A DNA stretch of 64,000 nucleotides. It comes from Pseudomonadota bacterium. Lineage in GTDB: Bacteria > Pseudomonadota > Alphaproteobacteria > Acetobacterales > Acetobacteraceae. Positions 24,524 to 34,234 of this stretch are shown here, one piece after another (the stretch's first letter is position 1; each line of letters begins with the position of its first letter). The stretch covers positions 1 through 64,000 of the forward strand of contig JAJXXT010000046.1 in the NCBI GenBank assembly GCA_021780935.1, written 5' to 3'. The notes below the pieces were generated by a model. That model did no database searches, was not told where the DNA came from, and worked only from the letters and a program-made list of their open reading frames with translations. The position numbers and the translations under genes are program-made.

Positions 24524-27351
24524 CCCGCCGCGATCCGTCGGCTCTGGCGTGCGAAGGCTTCATATTCCTCCTGCCACACGGTGGGGCCGTTGGAGGGTGA
24601 GACCTGCACCGCCGTCACCTTGTATTCCGGGCAGTTCGTTGCCCAATCAGAATACTCCGTGGTGACCACGTTGGCCTGCGTCGAGGGATGATGGAACGTG
24701 GTGTAAACGACGCCGGGCGCGACACGATCCGTGATCAGCGCGCGCAGCGCGGTCTCGCCGGCGCGGCTTGCGATGCGCACCCAGGCACCATCGCGGATGC
24801 CGCGGTCCTCGGCATCGTGCGGGTGGATCTCCAGCCGGTCCTCCTGGTGCCAAAGCGAGTTCGCGGTGCGGCGGGTCTGCGCCCCCACGTTGTACTGGCT
24901 GAGAATGCGCCCGGTGGTGAGCAGCAGCGGAAAGCGCGGCCCCACCTTCTCGTCGGTGGGCACGTATTCGGTGACCACGAAATTGCCGAGGCCGCGCGCG
25001 AACCCGTCGATATGCATCACCGGCGTGCCCGCCGGCGCCTTGTCGTTGCAGGGCCATTGCACCGAGCCGAGCGCGTCCAACCGCGCATAGGAAACGCCGG
25101 CAAAGGTCGGCGTCATCGCGGCGATCTCGTCCATGATCTCGGAGGGATGCGCATAGTCCATCGCCATGCCCATCGCGCGGGCGAGAAGCTGCGTGATCTC
25201 CCAATCCGCATAGCCGGATTTCGGCGTCATCACCCGCCGCACACGGCTGATCCGCCGCTCGGCGTTGGTGAACGTGCCGTCCTTTTCGAGGAAGGTCGAA
25301 CCGGGCAGGAACACATGCGCCCAATTCGCGGTCTCATTGAGGAACAGGTCCTGCACGACGACGCATTCCATCGCGGCGAGACCTGCGGTGACGTGGCGCG
25401 TGTCGGGATCGGACTGTACGATATCCTCCCCCTGAATATAAATCCCTCGGAACGAACCATCGATCGCAGCATCGAGCATGTTGGGGATCCGCAATCCCGG
25501 CTCGGGGTCGAGGGCGACACCCCACCGCGCCTCGAAGGAGCGGCGCGTCGGCGCGTCGGAGACGTGGCGATAGCCCGAAAACTCATGCGGGAAGGAACCC
25601 ATGTCGCAGGAACCCTGGACATTGTTCTGCCCCCGCAGCGGATTGACCCCGACGCCGGGCCGGCCAAGATTGCCGGTCGCCATGGCCAGGTTGGCGATCG
25701 CCATCACCGCGGTGCTGCCCTGGCTATGTTCGGTGACGCCGAGGCCGTAGTAGATCGCGGCATTACCGCCCGTGGCGTAGAGCCGCGCCGCGGCGCGCAG
25801 GTCTGCCGCCGGCACGCCGGTCGCGGCCTCGGTCGCCTCCGGTGAATGCGAGGGGTCGGCAACGAATGCCGCCCACTCGCTGAATGTCACGAGATCGCAA
25901 CGCTCCCGCACGAAGCGCTCATCCACGAGATGCTCCTTCACGACCACATGCGCGAGCGCCGTCAGCACGGCGACATTGGTCCCCGGCCGCAGCGCCAGGT
26001 GGTGCTGCGCGTGCACATGCGGCGTGCGCACCAGGTCGATCCGCCGCGGATCCACGACGATCAGCCTCGCCCCCGCGCGCAGCCGCCGCTTCAGGCGGGA
26101 GGCGAAGACCGGGTGCGCGTCGGTAGGGTTGGCACCGATGATCATCACGACATCGGCATGTTCAACGGAGTCGAAATCCTGCGTGCCGGCGGAGGTGCCA
26201 TAGGTGGTCTTGAGCCCATAGCCGGTCGGCGAGTGGCAGACCCGCGCGCAGGTATCGACATTGTTGTTGCCGAAGCCGGCACGTACCAGCTTCTGGATCA
26301 GGTAGGTTTCCTCGTTGGTGCAGCGCGAGGAAGTGATGCCGCCCACCGCGCCCACGCCATGGCGCGCCTGGATGCGGCGGAACTCGCTGGCGACATGGCT
26401 GATCGCCTCTTCCCAGGAAACCTCATGCCATGGATCGCTGACACTCGCCCGCAGCATCGGCTTGAGGATGCGGTCGGGATGGTTGGCATAGCCGGTTGCG
26501 AAACGACCCTTGACGCAGGAATGCCCGCGATTGGCCTGGCCGTCCTTCCATGGCATCATCCGCACCAGCGTCTCGCCGCGCATCTCCGCCTTGAAGCCGC
26601 AGCCCACACCGCAATAGGCGCAGGTGGTGACAACGGAATGTTCCGGCTGGCCAGTTTCGACCACGCTCTTCTCGATGAGCGTCGCGGTCGGGCACGCCTG
26701 CACGCACGCGCCGCAGGAAACGCACTCGCTGGCGAGGAAACTCTCATCCATGCCTGGCGAGACATACGAGGCGAAGCCGCGCCCGCCGATGGTCAGCGCG
26801 AACGTGCCCTGCACCTCCTCGCAGGCGCGCACGCAACGCGAGCAGACGATGCATTTCGCGGGATCGAACTGGAAATACGGGTTGCTGGCGTCGATCGGCG
26901 CGTCGAGATGGTTGGCGCCGGCATAGCCATAGCGCACCTCGCGCAGCCCCACCTCACCGGCGGTGTCCTGCAACTCGCAGCGGCCGTTGGCTGAACAGGT
27001 GAGACAGTCGAGCGGATGGTCGGAAATATAGAGCTCCATCACGCCCCGTCGCAGCTTCGCGAGGTTGGGCGACTGTGTCTGCACCACCATCCCCTCGGCG
27101 GCCGGCGTGGTGCAGGACGCGGGCGTGCCCGTGCGCCCCTCGATCTCGACGAGGCACATCCGGCAGGAGCCGAAGCTGTCCAGCATGTCGGTGGCACAGA
27201 GTTTCGGCACCTTGATGCCCGCCTCCATCGCCGCGCGCATCAGCGAGGTGCCCTCCGCAACGCTGACGCGCTGTCCATCGATGGTCAGCGTCACGAGGGT
27301 GCTCGCCGCCGATGGTTTCGTTCCGTAATCAATCTCGTGGATCAGGCCCAT
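24520..27351 (-). CDS. fdsA: NAD-dependent formate dehydrogenase alpha (molybdenum) subunit
   Basis: A 943-residue catalytic subunit oxidising formate to CO2 in the cytosol. Cofactor sites can be read in order: a [2Fe-2S] site with Cys52, 63, 66 and 80; a His/Cys [4Fe-4S] site with His112 and Cys116, 119 and 125; two ferredoxin-type [4Fe-4S] clusters with Cys167, 170, 173, 177 and Cys210, 213, 216, 220; and the molybdopterin-domain cluster with Cys244, 247, 251 and 279. The molybdenum ligand is Cys372 in CARVCHSPTGYG, so this is the cysteine and not the selenocysteine form. ATG 27351 has a GGAG site eight bases upstream inside the fdsB end; an upstream ATG at 27369 overlaps fdsB. Confidence 0.97.
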   Translation of the reverse strand: MGLIHEIDYGTKPSAASTLVTLTIDGQRVSVAEGTSLMRAAMEAGIKVPKLCATDMLDSFGSCRMCLVEIEGRTGTPASCTTPAAEGMVVQTQSPNLAKLRRGVMELYISDHPLDCLTCSANGRCELQDTAGEVGLREVRYGYAGANHLDAPIDASNPYFQFDPAKCIVCSRCVRACEEVQGTFALTIGGRGFASYVSPGMDESFLASECVSCGACVQACPTATLIEKSVVETGQPEHSVVTTCAYCGVGCGFKAEMRGETLVRMMPWKDGQANRGHSCVKGRFATGYANHPDRILKPMLRASVSDPWHEVSWEEAISHVASEFRRIQARHGVGAVGGITSSRCTNEETYLIQKLVRAGFGNNNVDTCARVCHSPTGYGLKTTYGTSAGTQDFDSVEHADVVMIIGANPTDAHPVFASRLKRRLRAGARLIVVDPRRIDLVRTPHVHAQHHLALRPGTNVAVLTALAHVVVKEHLVDERFVRERCDLVTFSEWAAFVADPSHSPEATEAATGVPAADLRAAARLYATGGNAAIYYGLGVTEHSQGSTAVMAIANLAMATGNLGRPGVGVNPLRGQNNVQGSCDMGSFPHEFSGYRHVSDAPTRRSFEARWGVALDPEPGLRIPNMLDAAIDGSFRGIYIQGEDIVQSDPDTRHVTAGLAAMECVVVQDLFLNETANWAHVFLPGSTFLEKDGTFTNAERRISRVRRVMTPKSGYADWEITQLLARAMGMAMDYAHPSEIMDEIAAMTPTFAGVSYARLDALGSVQWPCNDKAPAGTPVMHIDGFARGLGNFVVTEYVPTDEKVGPRFPLLLTTGRILSQYNVGAQTRRTANSLWHQEDRLEIHPHDAEDRGIRDGAWVRIASRAGETALRALITDRVAPGVVYTTFHHPSTQANVVTTEYSDWATNCPEYKVTAVQVSPSNGPTVWQEEYEAFARQSRRIAAG

Positions 27352-27355
27352 GGTA

Positions 27356-28891
27356 TCACTCCGCGGCAATCCGCGCGCCGGCGCGCGGCTCGAAATCCTC
27401 GGGAAAATGGGTCAGCGCGCTCATCACGGGGTAGGGCGTGAAGCCGCCCAGCGCGCAGAGGGAGCCGAACTTCATCGTGTGGCAGAGATCGGCGAGCAGC
27501 TCGCGCTGCGCCGCGGGCCGCACGCCCGCCAGCAGCCGGTCGATGACCTCAACGCCGCGTGTCGCGCCGATGCGGCACGGCGTGCATTTGCCGCAGCTTT
27601 CGATCCCGCAGAACTCCATCGCGAAGCGCGCCTGGCGTGCCATGTCCACCGTGTCGTCGAACACCACGACACCGCCGTGCCCGATCAGCCCGTCGCGCGC
27701 GGCGAAGGCCTCGTAGTCGAATTGTGTGTCGAACAGGGCAGGGGGGAAATAGGCGCCGAGCGGCCCGCCGACCTGCACCGCGCGCACGGCCCGCCCGCTC
27801 GCCGTGCCGCCACCGACACGCTCCACCAACTCGCCAAGCGTGAGGCCGAACGCGCATTCATAAAGCCCGCCATGGCGGATATTGCCAGCAAGCTGCACCG
27901 GCATCGTGCCCCGCGACCGCCCAATGCCGAAATCCCGGTAGGCGCCGGCACCCTCCGTCATGATCCACGGCACGGCGGCAAGCGAGATGACGTTGTTGAT
28001 GACGGTGGGCTTGCCCCAAAGGCCGTGGATCGCCGGCAGTGGCGGCTTGGCGCGCACCATGCCGCGCCTGCCCTCCAGACTGTCGAGCAACGATGTCTCC
28101 TCGCCGCAGACATAGGCGCCGGCACCCACCCGTACCTCGAGCGCCACGCCGTTGAGCACGCCGTCGCGCTCGGCGATTCCGATCGCCTGACGCAGCGCCC
28201 TGATCGCGTGCGGGTATTCGGAACGCACATAGACATAGGCTTGCGATGCGCCGACGGCGAGAGCGGCGATCGCCATGCCCTCGATGAGCAGGAACGGATC
28301 GCCCTCGATGATCATGCGGTCGGCGAAGGTGCCGGAATCACCCTCATCGGCGTTGCAGACGAGGTATTTCGTTTCGCTTTGCGCAGCGGCTGCGGTGCGC
28401 CACTTGATCCCCGTCGGGAACCCCGCGCCGCCGCGCCCGCGCAGCCCGGAGGCGATGATCGCCTCCACCGTCGCTTCAGGCCCGAGCGAGCGTGCCCGCG
28501 CGAGGCCCTTCCAGCCGCCATGCGCCGCGTAGTCCGCGGCCGAGAGCGGGTCGGTGATGCCGCAGCGCGTGAAAACCAGCCGCGTCTGCTCGCGCAGAAA
28601 CCCGATCGCCTCGACCGGCCCCAGCGCCTTGGCGTGGCCGCCGCCGTCGAGGATCGCGGCCAGTACACCCTCGGCGTCCTCGGGGCTGATCGGTCCGAAA
28701 CCGATACGACCTGCTGCACTCGGCGCCTCCAGCAGCGGCTCCAGCCAGACCATGCCCCGCGTGCCGGTGCGCACCAGGTCGAGCGTGACGCCGCGTGCCG
28801 CCGCGGCCGCCCTGAGTGCGGCGGCGACACGTTCCGCGCCCACCGCGATCGCGGCGGCATCGGCGGGCAGGTAGAGCCGCAACATACTCAT
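27356..28891 (-). CDS. fdsB: NAD-dependent formate dehydrogenase beta (FMN/NAD) subunit
   Basis: A 511-residue flavoprotein homologous to the 51 kDa NuoF subunit, here passing electrons from FdsA to NAD+. It has an N-terminal thioredoxin-like portion and then the NuoF core with GLRGRGGAGFPTGIKW and LVCNADEGDSGTFADR for FMN/NAD. GAGAYVCGEETSLLDSLEG and the C-terminal [4Fe-4S] motif SCGKCTPCRIG follow, with a further Cys in SLCALGG. ATG 28891 overlaps the fdsG stop as ATGA (28888-28891). fdsA begins four bases after its stop. Confidence 0.96.
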   Translation of the reverse strand: MSMLRLYLPADAAAIAVGAERVAAALRAAAAARGVTLDLVRTGTRGMVWLEPLLEAPSAAGRIGFGPISPEDAEGVLAAILDGGGHAKALGPVEAIGFLREQTRLVFTRCGITDPLSAADYAAHGGWKGLARARSLGPEATVEAIIASGLRGRGGAGFPTGIKWRTAAAAQSETKYLVCNADEGDSGTFADRMIIEGDPFLLIEGMAIAALAVGASQAYVYVRSEYPHAIRALRQAIGIAERDGVLNGVALEVRVGAGAYVCGEETSLLDSLEGRRGMVRAKPPLPAIHGLWGKPTVINNVISLAAVPWIMTEGAGAYRDFGIGRSRGTMPVQLAGNIRHGGLYECAFGLTLGELVERVGGGTASGRAVRAVQVGGPLGAYFPPALFDTQFDYEAFAARDGLIGHGGVVVFDDTVDMARQARFAMEFCGIESCGKCTPCRIGATRGVEVIDRLLAGVRPAAQRELLADLCHTMKFGSLCALGGFTPYPVMSALTHFPEDFEPRAGARIAAE

Positions 28892-29358
28892 GCCAGCTGC
28901 TCCAGCGTCGCTTCCAGGCGCTCGGTGTCGAGCCGCCCGAGCACCTCGCCGTCCAGCATCGCCGCCGGCGCACAGGCGCAAAGCCCGAGGCAGAACACCG
29001 GCTCCAATGTCAGCGCCCCGTCCGGCGTCGTCGCGTGCCACGCAAGGCCGCGCCGACGCTGCAGGCTTTCCGCCAGACGCTCGCCGCCCGCAGCCTGGCA
29101 CGCCTCCGCCCGGCACAGGCGCAGCACGTGCCGACCCGGCGGGTGGCGCCGGAAATCATGATAGAAGCTGACGATGCCATGCACCTCGGCACGGCTGAGG
29201 TTCAGCGCGGCGGCGACGAGCGGCTCGGCTGCGGCCGGGATATGGCCAAACACCCCCTGCAGCGCATGCAGAATCGGCAGCGCCGCGCCCGGTTTATCGA
29301 CATGCTCGGCGACGATCTGGCCCGCTCGCGCCTCGCTCCAGCGCTCGTATTCCGGCAC
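28888..29358 (-). CDS. fdsG: NAD-dependent formate dehydrogenase gamma ([2Fe-2S]) subunit
   Basis: A 156-residue NuoE-like subunit with the thioredoxin-fold [2Fe-2S] ligands Cys82, Cys87, Cys123 and Cys127 (LCRAEAC and VFCLGLC). The start I prefer is GTG 29358, with GGAGG eight bases upstream, giving MPEYERWSEARAG. A longer form from TTG 29418 would add 20 charged residues with no family likeness. It is the first structural gene of the fds operon. A LysR-type gene lies upstream on the same strand, with 117 bases between them. Confidence 0.93.
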   Translation of the reverse strand: MPEYERWSEARAGQIVAEHVDKPGAALPILHALQGVFGHIPAAAEPLVAAALNLSRAEVHGIVSFYHDFRRHPPGRHVLRLCRAEACQAAGGERLAESLQRRRGLAWHATTPDGALTLEPVFCLGLCACAPAAMLDGEVLGRLDTERLEATLEQLA

Positions 29359-29421
29359 CGGCGCTTCCTCCGTTCTTTCTTCCTTCCATTCTTGGGTGCG
29401 AGTGGCCCGGAATTTCAAGGC

Positions 29422-29438
29422 CGCTCTTCCGTAGAGCG
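29422..29438. promoter_or_regulatory. Inverted repeat upstream of fdsG, possible LysR site
   Basis: CGCTCT and AGAGCG (29422-29427 and 29433-29438) form a perfect six-base inverted repeat with a five-base centre. It is 64-80 bases upstream of the fdsG start, between it and the LysR gene. A flanking T-rich stretch makes it locally AT-richer. The position suits an activator site, but no T-N11-A pattern was clearly established. Confidence 0.35.
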
Positions 29439-29475
29439 ATAGAAAAATCCAATGAAGGGAGCGGCCGGTCCGCTC

Positions 29476-30372
29476 TCAATTCAAGCCGCGCGCCGCGACG
29501 AAGCGCCTGGCCTCGGCCAGCAGCGCCGCGGTCAGCGGCGTCAGCGGTTCGCGCTGCGGGTAGATCAGCCCCACGGTCGGCGGCGGACGCGTGTCCGCGA
29601 TCGGGATCGCGGCAAGCCGGCTCGACATGTCGAGCTGGTCCACCAGCACCGCCGGCAGCACGCCGGCCCATTGCCCGGTGCGCACATGCGACAGCACGGC
29701 CAGCATGGAATCCGATTGCAGCGCCGGCGCCGGCTCCACGCCGACGTCGCGCAGCGCCGCGTCGATGATGCGCCGGTTCTGCATGTCAGGGGTCAGCAGC
29801 GCCAGCGGCAGATCCGCGAGCTGCCGCCAGGTGACCGAGGGCGCGCTCGCCAGCTCGTGCCCGGCCGCGACCACCAGCCGATAGACCTCGTGATACAGCG
29901 CCAGGGTGCGCACGCGTCCCACCGGTTCGCGATCGAGATAAGACAGCCCGACATCCGTTTCGAGGTTTTCGAGCTGGCCGAGAATCTCAATCGAGGTGCG
30001 CGACAGGATGGAGAACGAAACATTGGGGTGCGCCAGCCGGAACGGCTCCGTCAGCGCCGTCACCATGGGCAGCGCGGTCGGGATGACGGACAGGCGCAGA
30101 TGCCCGGCAAGCCCGGTCTTGAGTGCGCGGATCTCGTCGCGCAGCGCCTGCGTATCGCCGACGATCCGCCGCGCCCAGTCGAGCGTGCGCTGGCCCTCCG
30201 GCGTGAAGCCGATGAAGCGGCTGCCACGCTGCACGAGCAGAACGCCGAGCTGGCCTTCGAGCTGCTTGATCCCCGCCGAGAGCGTCGGCTGCGTCACGCC
30301 GCAACTGTCGGCGGCGCGGCCGAAATGCTGCTCGCGAGCGAGCGCGATGAGATAGGCGAGCTTGTCGATCAC
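29476..30372 (-). CDS. LysR family transcriptional regulator, probably of fds genes
   Basis: A 298-residue LysR-type regulator. The N-terminal winged helix occupies residues 1-60 (FGRAADSCGVTQPTLSAGIKQLEGQLGVLLV). A linker helix and the two-lobed effector domain follow (LRLSVIPTALPMVTALTEPF, QWAGVLPAVLVDQL). It reads in the same direction as fdsGBA-fdhD-fdsD and lies immediately upstream. It resembles the LysR proteins next to soluble formate dehydrogenase genes in Rhodobacter and Cupriavidus. Control of the fds operon, perhaps by formate, is inferred from position. LysR genes are often divergent from their targets; here the arrangement is tandem. Confidence 0.92.
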   Translation of the reverse strand: MIDKLAYLIALAREQHFGRAADSCGVTQPTLSAGIKQLEGQLGVLLVQRGSRFIGFTPEGQRTLDWARRIVGDTQALRDEIRALKTGLAGHLRLSVIPTALPMVTALTEPFRLAHPNVSFSILSRTSIEILGQLENLETDVGLSYLDREPVGRVRTLALYHEVYRLVVAAGHELASAPSVTWRQLADLPLALLTPDMQNRRIIDAALRDVGVEPAPALQSDSMLAVLSHVRTGQWAGVLPAVLVDQLDMSSRLAAIPIADTRPPPTVGLIYPQREPLTPLTAALLAEARRFVAARGLN

Positions 30373-30459
30373 GCCCTTCTCACCGTCGCGCCCACCCCGC
30401 GGTCAGGCGCGCCGCTTCCTTCGGGTGACGGGCCGCCGGCCGCGCGCGATGGGGCCGGC

Positions 30460-32817
30460 CTATCCGGCGGTCTCCGGCTCGCGCTCGGTCTCGCCGCCAT
30501 CGTTCTCGCCGCCATCGGCCTCGCTGGCCGGCCGCGGCAGCGCCGGCAGCGCCTCGGCGAACTCGAAGGCGAGCTTGCCGTCGGCCACCGTCACCTTCAC
30601 GGCACCGCCCTTCAGCAGCCGCCCGAACAGCAACTCGTCGGCCAGCGGCTTCTTGATGTGCTCCTGGATGACGCGGGCAAGCGGGCGGGCGCCATAGAGC
30701 CGGTCATAGCCACGCTCTGCCAGCCACTCCTTCGCGGCGGAGGACATCTCGATGGTGACGTTGCGGTCGGCGAGCTGCGCCTCAAGCTGCATGACGAATT
30801 TCTCGACCACGCGCGCCACGATCTCGGGCGTCAGCCCCGCGAACGGGATCACCGCGTCGAGCCGGTTGCGGAACTCCGGCGTGAACAGGCGGCGCACCGC
30901 GTCCTCGTCCTCGCCCTCGCGCACCTCGCGCCCGAAGCCGATCGCCTCGCGCGCCATGTCGGACGCGCCGGCATTGGTCGTCATGATCAGGATGACGTTG
31001 CGAAAGTCCACCGTCTTGGCGTTGTGGTCGGTCAGCTTCCCGTGGTCCATGACCTGCAGCAGGATGTTGAACAGGTCCGGATGCGCCTTCTCGATCTCGT
31101 CGAGCAGCAGCACCGCGTGCGGGTGCTGGTCGATCGCGTCGGTCAGCATGCCGCCCTGGTCGAACCCGACATAGCCCGGCGGCGCGCCGATCAGGCGAGA
31201 GACGGAGTGCCGCTCCATGTACTCGCTCATGTCGAAACGAATCAGCTCGATGCCGAGCGTGGAGGCAAGCTGGCGCGCCACCTCCGTCTTGCCGACGCCG
31301 GTGGGGCCGGAGAACAGATAGTTGCCGATCGGCTTTTCCGGGTCGCGCAGCCCGGCACGGGAGAGCTTGATCGCGGCGGCGAGCGCCTCGATCGCGCGAT
31401 CCTGGCCGAACACCATGGAACGCAGGTCGCGCTCCAGGTTGCGCAGCGTCTCCTTGTCGTCGGCGGAGACGGATTTCGGCGGAATGCGTGCGATCTTCGC
31501 GACGATCTCCTCGACGTCGCGCAGCGTCACCGTCTTGCGCCGCTTGCCCTCGGGCAGCAGCATGCGCGAGGCGCCGACCTCGTCGATCACGTCGATCGCC
31601 TTGTCCGGCAGCTTGCGGTCGTGGATGTATTTGGCCGAAAGCTCCACCGCGGCGCGGATCGCCTCGTCGGTGTAGCGAACCTTGTGGTGTTTTTCGTAAT
31701 TGACCTTGAGCCCGCGCAAGATCTTGACCGTGTCCTCGAGCGTCGGCTCGTTGACGTCGATCTTCTGGAACCGCCGTACCAGCGCGCGGTCCTTCTCGAA
31801 GTAGTTGCGGAACTCCTTATAGGTCGTGCTGCCGATGCAGCGCAGCGTGCCGGAGGCGAGCGCCGGCTTGAGCAGGTTCGAGGCATCCATCGCGCCGCCG
31901 GAGGTGGCGCCGGCGCCGATCACGGTATGGATCTCGTCGATGAACAGCACCGCGGAGGGTTGTGCTTCCAACTCGTTCACCACCGCCTTGAGCCGCTCCT
32001 CGAAATCGCCGCGATAGCGCGTGCCGGCCAGCAGCGCGCCCATGTCGAGTGCGTAGATCGTGGACTTGGACAGCACCTCCGGCACCTCGCCCTCGACGAT
32101 GCGCTTGGCCAGGCCCTCGGCGATCGCGGTTTTGCCGACGCCGGGATCGCCGACATAGAGCGGGTTGTTCTTGGTGCGGCGGCAAAGGATCTGGATCGTC
32201 CGCTCGATCTCGGTATCGCGCCCGATCAGCGGGTCGATTTTGCCCGCCATCGCCTTCTTGTTGAGGTTCACGCAATAGGTCGAGAGCGCGTCCTGGCCGC
32301 GCCGCGAGGGTTTCTCCTCACGCTCGCCCTCGGCGTGTCCGTTCTCGGTCGAGCCCTGCACCGGGCGCTGCTGGCTGCGGCCCGGCGACTTGGCGATGCC
32401 GTGGCTGATGAAGTTGACGGCATCGAGCCGCGTCATGTCCTGGGTCTGGAGGAAATAGACGGCGTGGCTCTCACGCTCGCTGAACAGCGCCACCAGCACA
32501 TTGGCGCCGGTCACCTCGTCGCGGCCGGATGACTGCACGTGGATCGCCGCCCGCTGCACCACGCGCTGGAAGCCGGCGGTGGGCTTCGGGTCACCGGGCC
32601 GGTCGGTCGCCAGGCCCGCGAGATCCTTGTCGAGAAACTCGGTGAGATCGGCGCGCAGCTTGTCGAGGTCGACACCGCAGGCGCGCAGCACCGTGGCCGC
32701 GTCGGAATCCTCGGTCAGCCCCAGCAGCAGATGCTCGAGCGTCGCGTATTCATGGCGGCGTTCGCTCGCGAGACCGAGCGAGCGGTGCAGTGTCTGTTCG
32801 AGGTTGCGTGACAGCAT
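30460..32817 (-). CDS. clpA: ATP-dependent Clp protease ATP-binding subunit ClpA
   Basis: A 785-residue AAA+ unfoldase that feeds substrates to ClpP. The N-domain (1-145) is the ClpS docking region. The first AAA module has Walker [10 protein letters not shown] at 223-231 and Walker B LFIDEIH near 291. The second has GPTGVGKTE at 504-511 and [12 protein letters not shown] near 580. An IGF loop, the ClpP docking element, is in [10 protein letters not shown]. Length is normal (about 760-780). It lies downstream of clpS on the same strand with 383 bases between them, rather more than the usual spacing. Confidence 0.97.
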   Translation of the reverse strand: MLSRNLEQTLHRSLGLASERRHEYATLEHLLLGLTEDSDAATVLRACGVDLDKLRADLTEFLDKDLAGLATDRPGDPKPTAGFQRVVQRAAIHVQSSGRDEVTGANVLVALFSERESHAVYFLQTQDMTRLDAVNFISHGIAKSPGRSQQRPVQGSTENGHAEGEREEKPSRRGQDALSTYCVNLNKKAMAGKIDPLIGRDTEIERTIQILCRRTKNNPLYVGDPGVGKTAIAEGLAKRIVEGEVPEVLSKSTIYALDMGALLAGTRYRGDFEERLKAVVNELEAQPSAVLFIDEIHTVIGAGATSGGAMDASNLLKPALASGTLRCIGSTTYKEFRNYFEKDRALVRRFQKIDVNEPTLEDTVKILRGLKVNYEKHHKVRYTDEAIRAAVELSAKYIHDRKLPDKAIDVIDEVGASRMLLPEGKRRKTVTLRDVEEIVAKIARIPPKSVSADDKETLRNLERDLRSMVFGQDRAIEALAAAIKLSRAGLRDPEKPIGNYLFSGPTGVGKTEVARQLASTLGIELIRFDMSEYMERHSVSRLIGAPPGYVGFDQGGMLTDAIDQHPHAVLLLDEIEKAHPDLFNILLQVMDHGKLTDHNAKTVDFRNVILIMTTNAGASDMAREAIGFGREVREGEDEDAVRRLFTPEFRNRLDAVIPFAGLTPEIVARVVEKFVMQLEAQLADRNVTIEMSSAAKEWLAERGYDRLYGARPLARVIQEHIKKPLADELLFGRLLKGGAVKVTVADGKLAFEFAEALPALPRPASEADGGENDGGETEREPETAG

Positions 32818-33200
32818 GAGTCCGCTGCTCCATGGGTAAGAATGCCCGCTTGCGCGGGAAGGGTAGCAACTGGTCGGCCACGTTTCGGGTTGCCCAGTTT
32901 GTTTGGCCGCCCGATTTTTGGCGTCCTCGGCAAGGCGCTCAGCTCAGCGGACGAATCCCGTTTGCGTAAACCCCGGCTCCGTAAGCCCGGCTGGTCCAGG
33001 CAGCGCCGCTACGGCAGATCGGGCTTCGGCAAACCAGCCTTCGCTTATCGGGATCATCCCGCCACTTCGCGCCTCACGCCAGCACATTCGTATGCCAGAG
33101 ATGATTTTTCGTAGACCGGCGCGCCAGCCCCGACGGATGGCCGGCTTGCGACCCGTCGTTTGCCCCCGGCAGATGGCGGCCGTTCACCACGTTGTGCGCG
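32818..33200. other. clpS-clpA intergenic stretch, no gene seen
   Basis: A space of 383 bases between clpS and clpA. A short perfect hairpin CCCGC-TTGC-GCGGG lies at 32845-32858, near clpA and resembling a REP-type palindrome. A small direct repeat with the core TAA(A/G)CCC(C)GGCT occurs at about 32966 and 32981. Short frames here have no recognisable product. It presumably holds a clpA promoter, but I could not pick out convincing boxes. Confidence 0.5.
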
Positions 33201-33572
33201 CTATTCTTTCTCGATCGTGCATTGCAGCGGGTGCTGGTTCTGGCGGGCCAGATCCATTACCTGCGCCACCTTGGTCTCCGCGACCTCATAGGTGAACACG
33301 CCGCACACCCCTACGCCGCGGCGATGCACGTGCAGCATGATGCGTGTCGCTTCTTCGCGCGTCTTCTGAAAAAAGCGTTCCAGCACGTGCACGACGAACT
33401 CCATCGGCGTGTAGTCGTCGTTGAGCATCAGCACCTTGTACATCGCGGGCTTACGTGTCTTCGGCCGCGTTTTGACCACCACCCCGGTGGCGGGATTGTT
33501 GCCGCGCTCGTCGCCGCGTCCGTTGCCGGGTGGTGCGCCCGGCGGTTCTTCACGATTGGGATCGTCGCTCAT
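33201..33572 (-). CDS. clpS: ATP-dependent Clp protease adaptor ClpS
   Basis: A 123-residue N-degron adaptor that delivers proteins with bulky N-terminal residues to ClpA. The folded domain (residues 40-123) has the binding-pocket block [22 protein letters not shown] and [23 protein letters not shown]. The first 40 residues are a disordered, charged N-terminal tail ([15 protein letters not shown]...). ATG 33572 follows a GAGGCAGG-like site; an ATG 21 bases upstream is possible. It faces away from the phasin hairpins and is probably transcribed from the 33.57-33.68 kb region. Confidence 0.96.
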   Translation of the reverse strand: MSDDPNREEPPGAPPGNGRGDERGNNPATGVVVKTRPKTRKPAMYKVLMLNDDYTPMEFVVHVLERFFQKTREEATRIMLHVHRRGVGVCGVFTYEVAETKVAQVMDLARQNQHPLQCTIEKE

Positions 33573-33685
33573 GCCTGCCTCATGCCAGAGCATATCGGAT
33601 GTAGGGGCCCGTAGAAAAGGACCTCCGGCACGGATACCGGCGGAGGCTGGCATGTCCGGGGCGATCAGAATCGATTAAATGCGAA

Positions 33686-33750
33686 GAGGCCCGGGGGGGG
33701 AATCCCGGGCCTCCGGCGTGCGTCCCTCCAGGGGAGGATAAGGAGGGACG
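33686..33750 (-). terminator. Two tandem hairpins after the phasin gene
   Basis: Two perfect inverted repeats lie downstream of the phasin stop. CGTCCCTCC/GGAGGGACG (33721-33729 with 33742-33750) has nine pairs and a 12-base loop. GAGGCCCGGG/CCCGGGCCTC (33686-33695 with 33704-33713) has ten pairs and an 8-base loop. On the phasin strand the second is followed by a T-rich but broken tract, so it is terminator-like without a clean U-run. They probably end and protect the abundant phasin mRNA. Confidence 0.6.
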
Positions 33751-33766
33751 GTCGAACCTCGCCGTG

Positions 33767-34234
33767 TTAGGCGGCGCGGCCGAACTTCTCCACCACGAGC
33801 GTCACGCGGGCAGCGATCGGCGCCATCGTCTGCTCCGCCAGCTTGAGCGAGGCGTCCGTCAGCTTGCCGGTCTCGGCGACGGCCTTCTCGACCGAGTCGC
33901 GCGCCAGCGTCGCCTGCAGGTCCATGGCCTCCTTGAGCGACTTCACGCCCGTCAGCGCCTTGATGGTGGCAACCGTGGCGTCGATCTGCGCCTGCGCGGT
34001 GGCGGCAACGGTCTTGCCGATATCCTGCACGCCGGTCGCCCAGATCTGGCCGGACTTCACCATCGCCTCGACATTGCCCTGGCCAAAGCTCAGGAACTCT
34101 TCCGCTGACTTCATCGCCTTCTCCATGTTCGCCTTGTACTCCGCCGGCGCCTTCGCGAAGCCGGCCATCGGGTTGGTGGGGGTAGCCGCCTCGGTCACGT
34201 CAAGAGCCGGGGTGCCGTTCTTTTTCATCGCCAT
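33767..34234 (-). CDS. Phasin family protein (PHA granule coat)
   Basis: A 155-residue, mostly helical, alanine-rich protein. It matches the Phasin_2 family: EYKANMEKAMKSAEEFLSFG, then VKSGQIWATGVQDIGKTVAA and a long amphipathic heptad-like tail. Phasins coat polyhydroxyalkanoate granules and set their number and size. ATG 34234 has GAGGAG six bases upstream; a second ATG at 34228 is less well placed. A TTGC-N6-GCAA palindrome 165 bases upstream looks like a PhaR-type operator, and two strong hairpins follow the gene. Together with phaZ at 3.8 kb this shows PHA storage. An abundant granule protein is expected. Confidence 0.92.
   Translation of the reverse strand: MAMKKNGTPALDVTEAATPTNPMAGFAKAPAEYKANMEKAMKSAEEFLSFGQGNVEAMVKSGQIWATGVQDIGKTVAATAQAQIDATVATIKALTGVKSLKEAMDLQATLARDSVEKAVAETGKLTDASLKLAEQTMAPIAARVTLVVEKFGRAA

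Noticed and set aside
29359..29418. Longer FdsG start at TTG 29418
   Set aside because: GTG 29358 has GGAGG at the ideal distance, and the extra residues are charged and unlike the family.
29452..32532. A 1026-codon open frame on the plus strand
   Set aside because: It lies antisense to the LysR gene and clpA, has low-complexity Arg/Gly/His-rich composition, and is the usual high-GC shadow of a real minus-strand gene.
32842..33114. Small frame in the clpS-clpA gap starting MPACAGRVATG
   Set aside because: Arg-rich with no family likeness; the start matches a REP-like palindrome that often produces such peptides.
33631..33652. CRISPR or repeat-array signal from GC-rich palindromes near 33.6 kb
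   Set aside because: Only isolated hairpins; no repeated spacer architecture.
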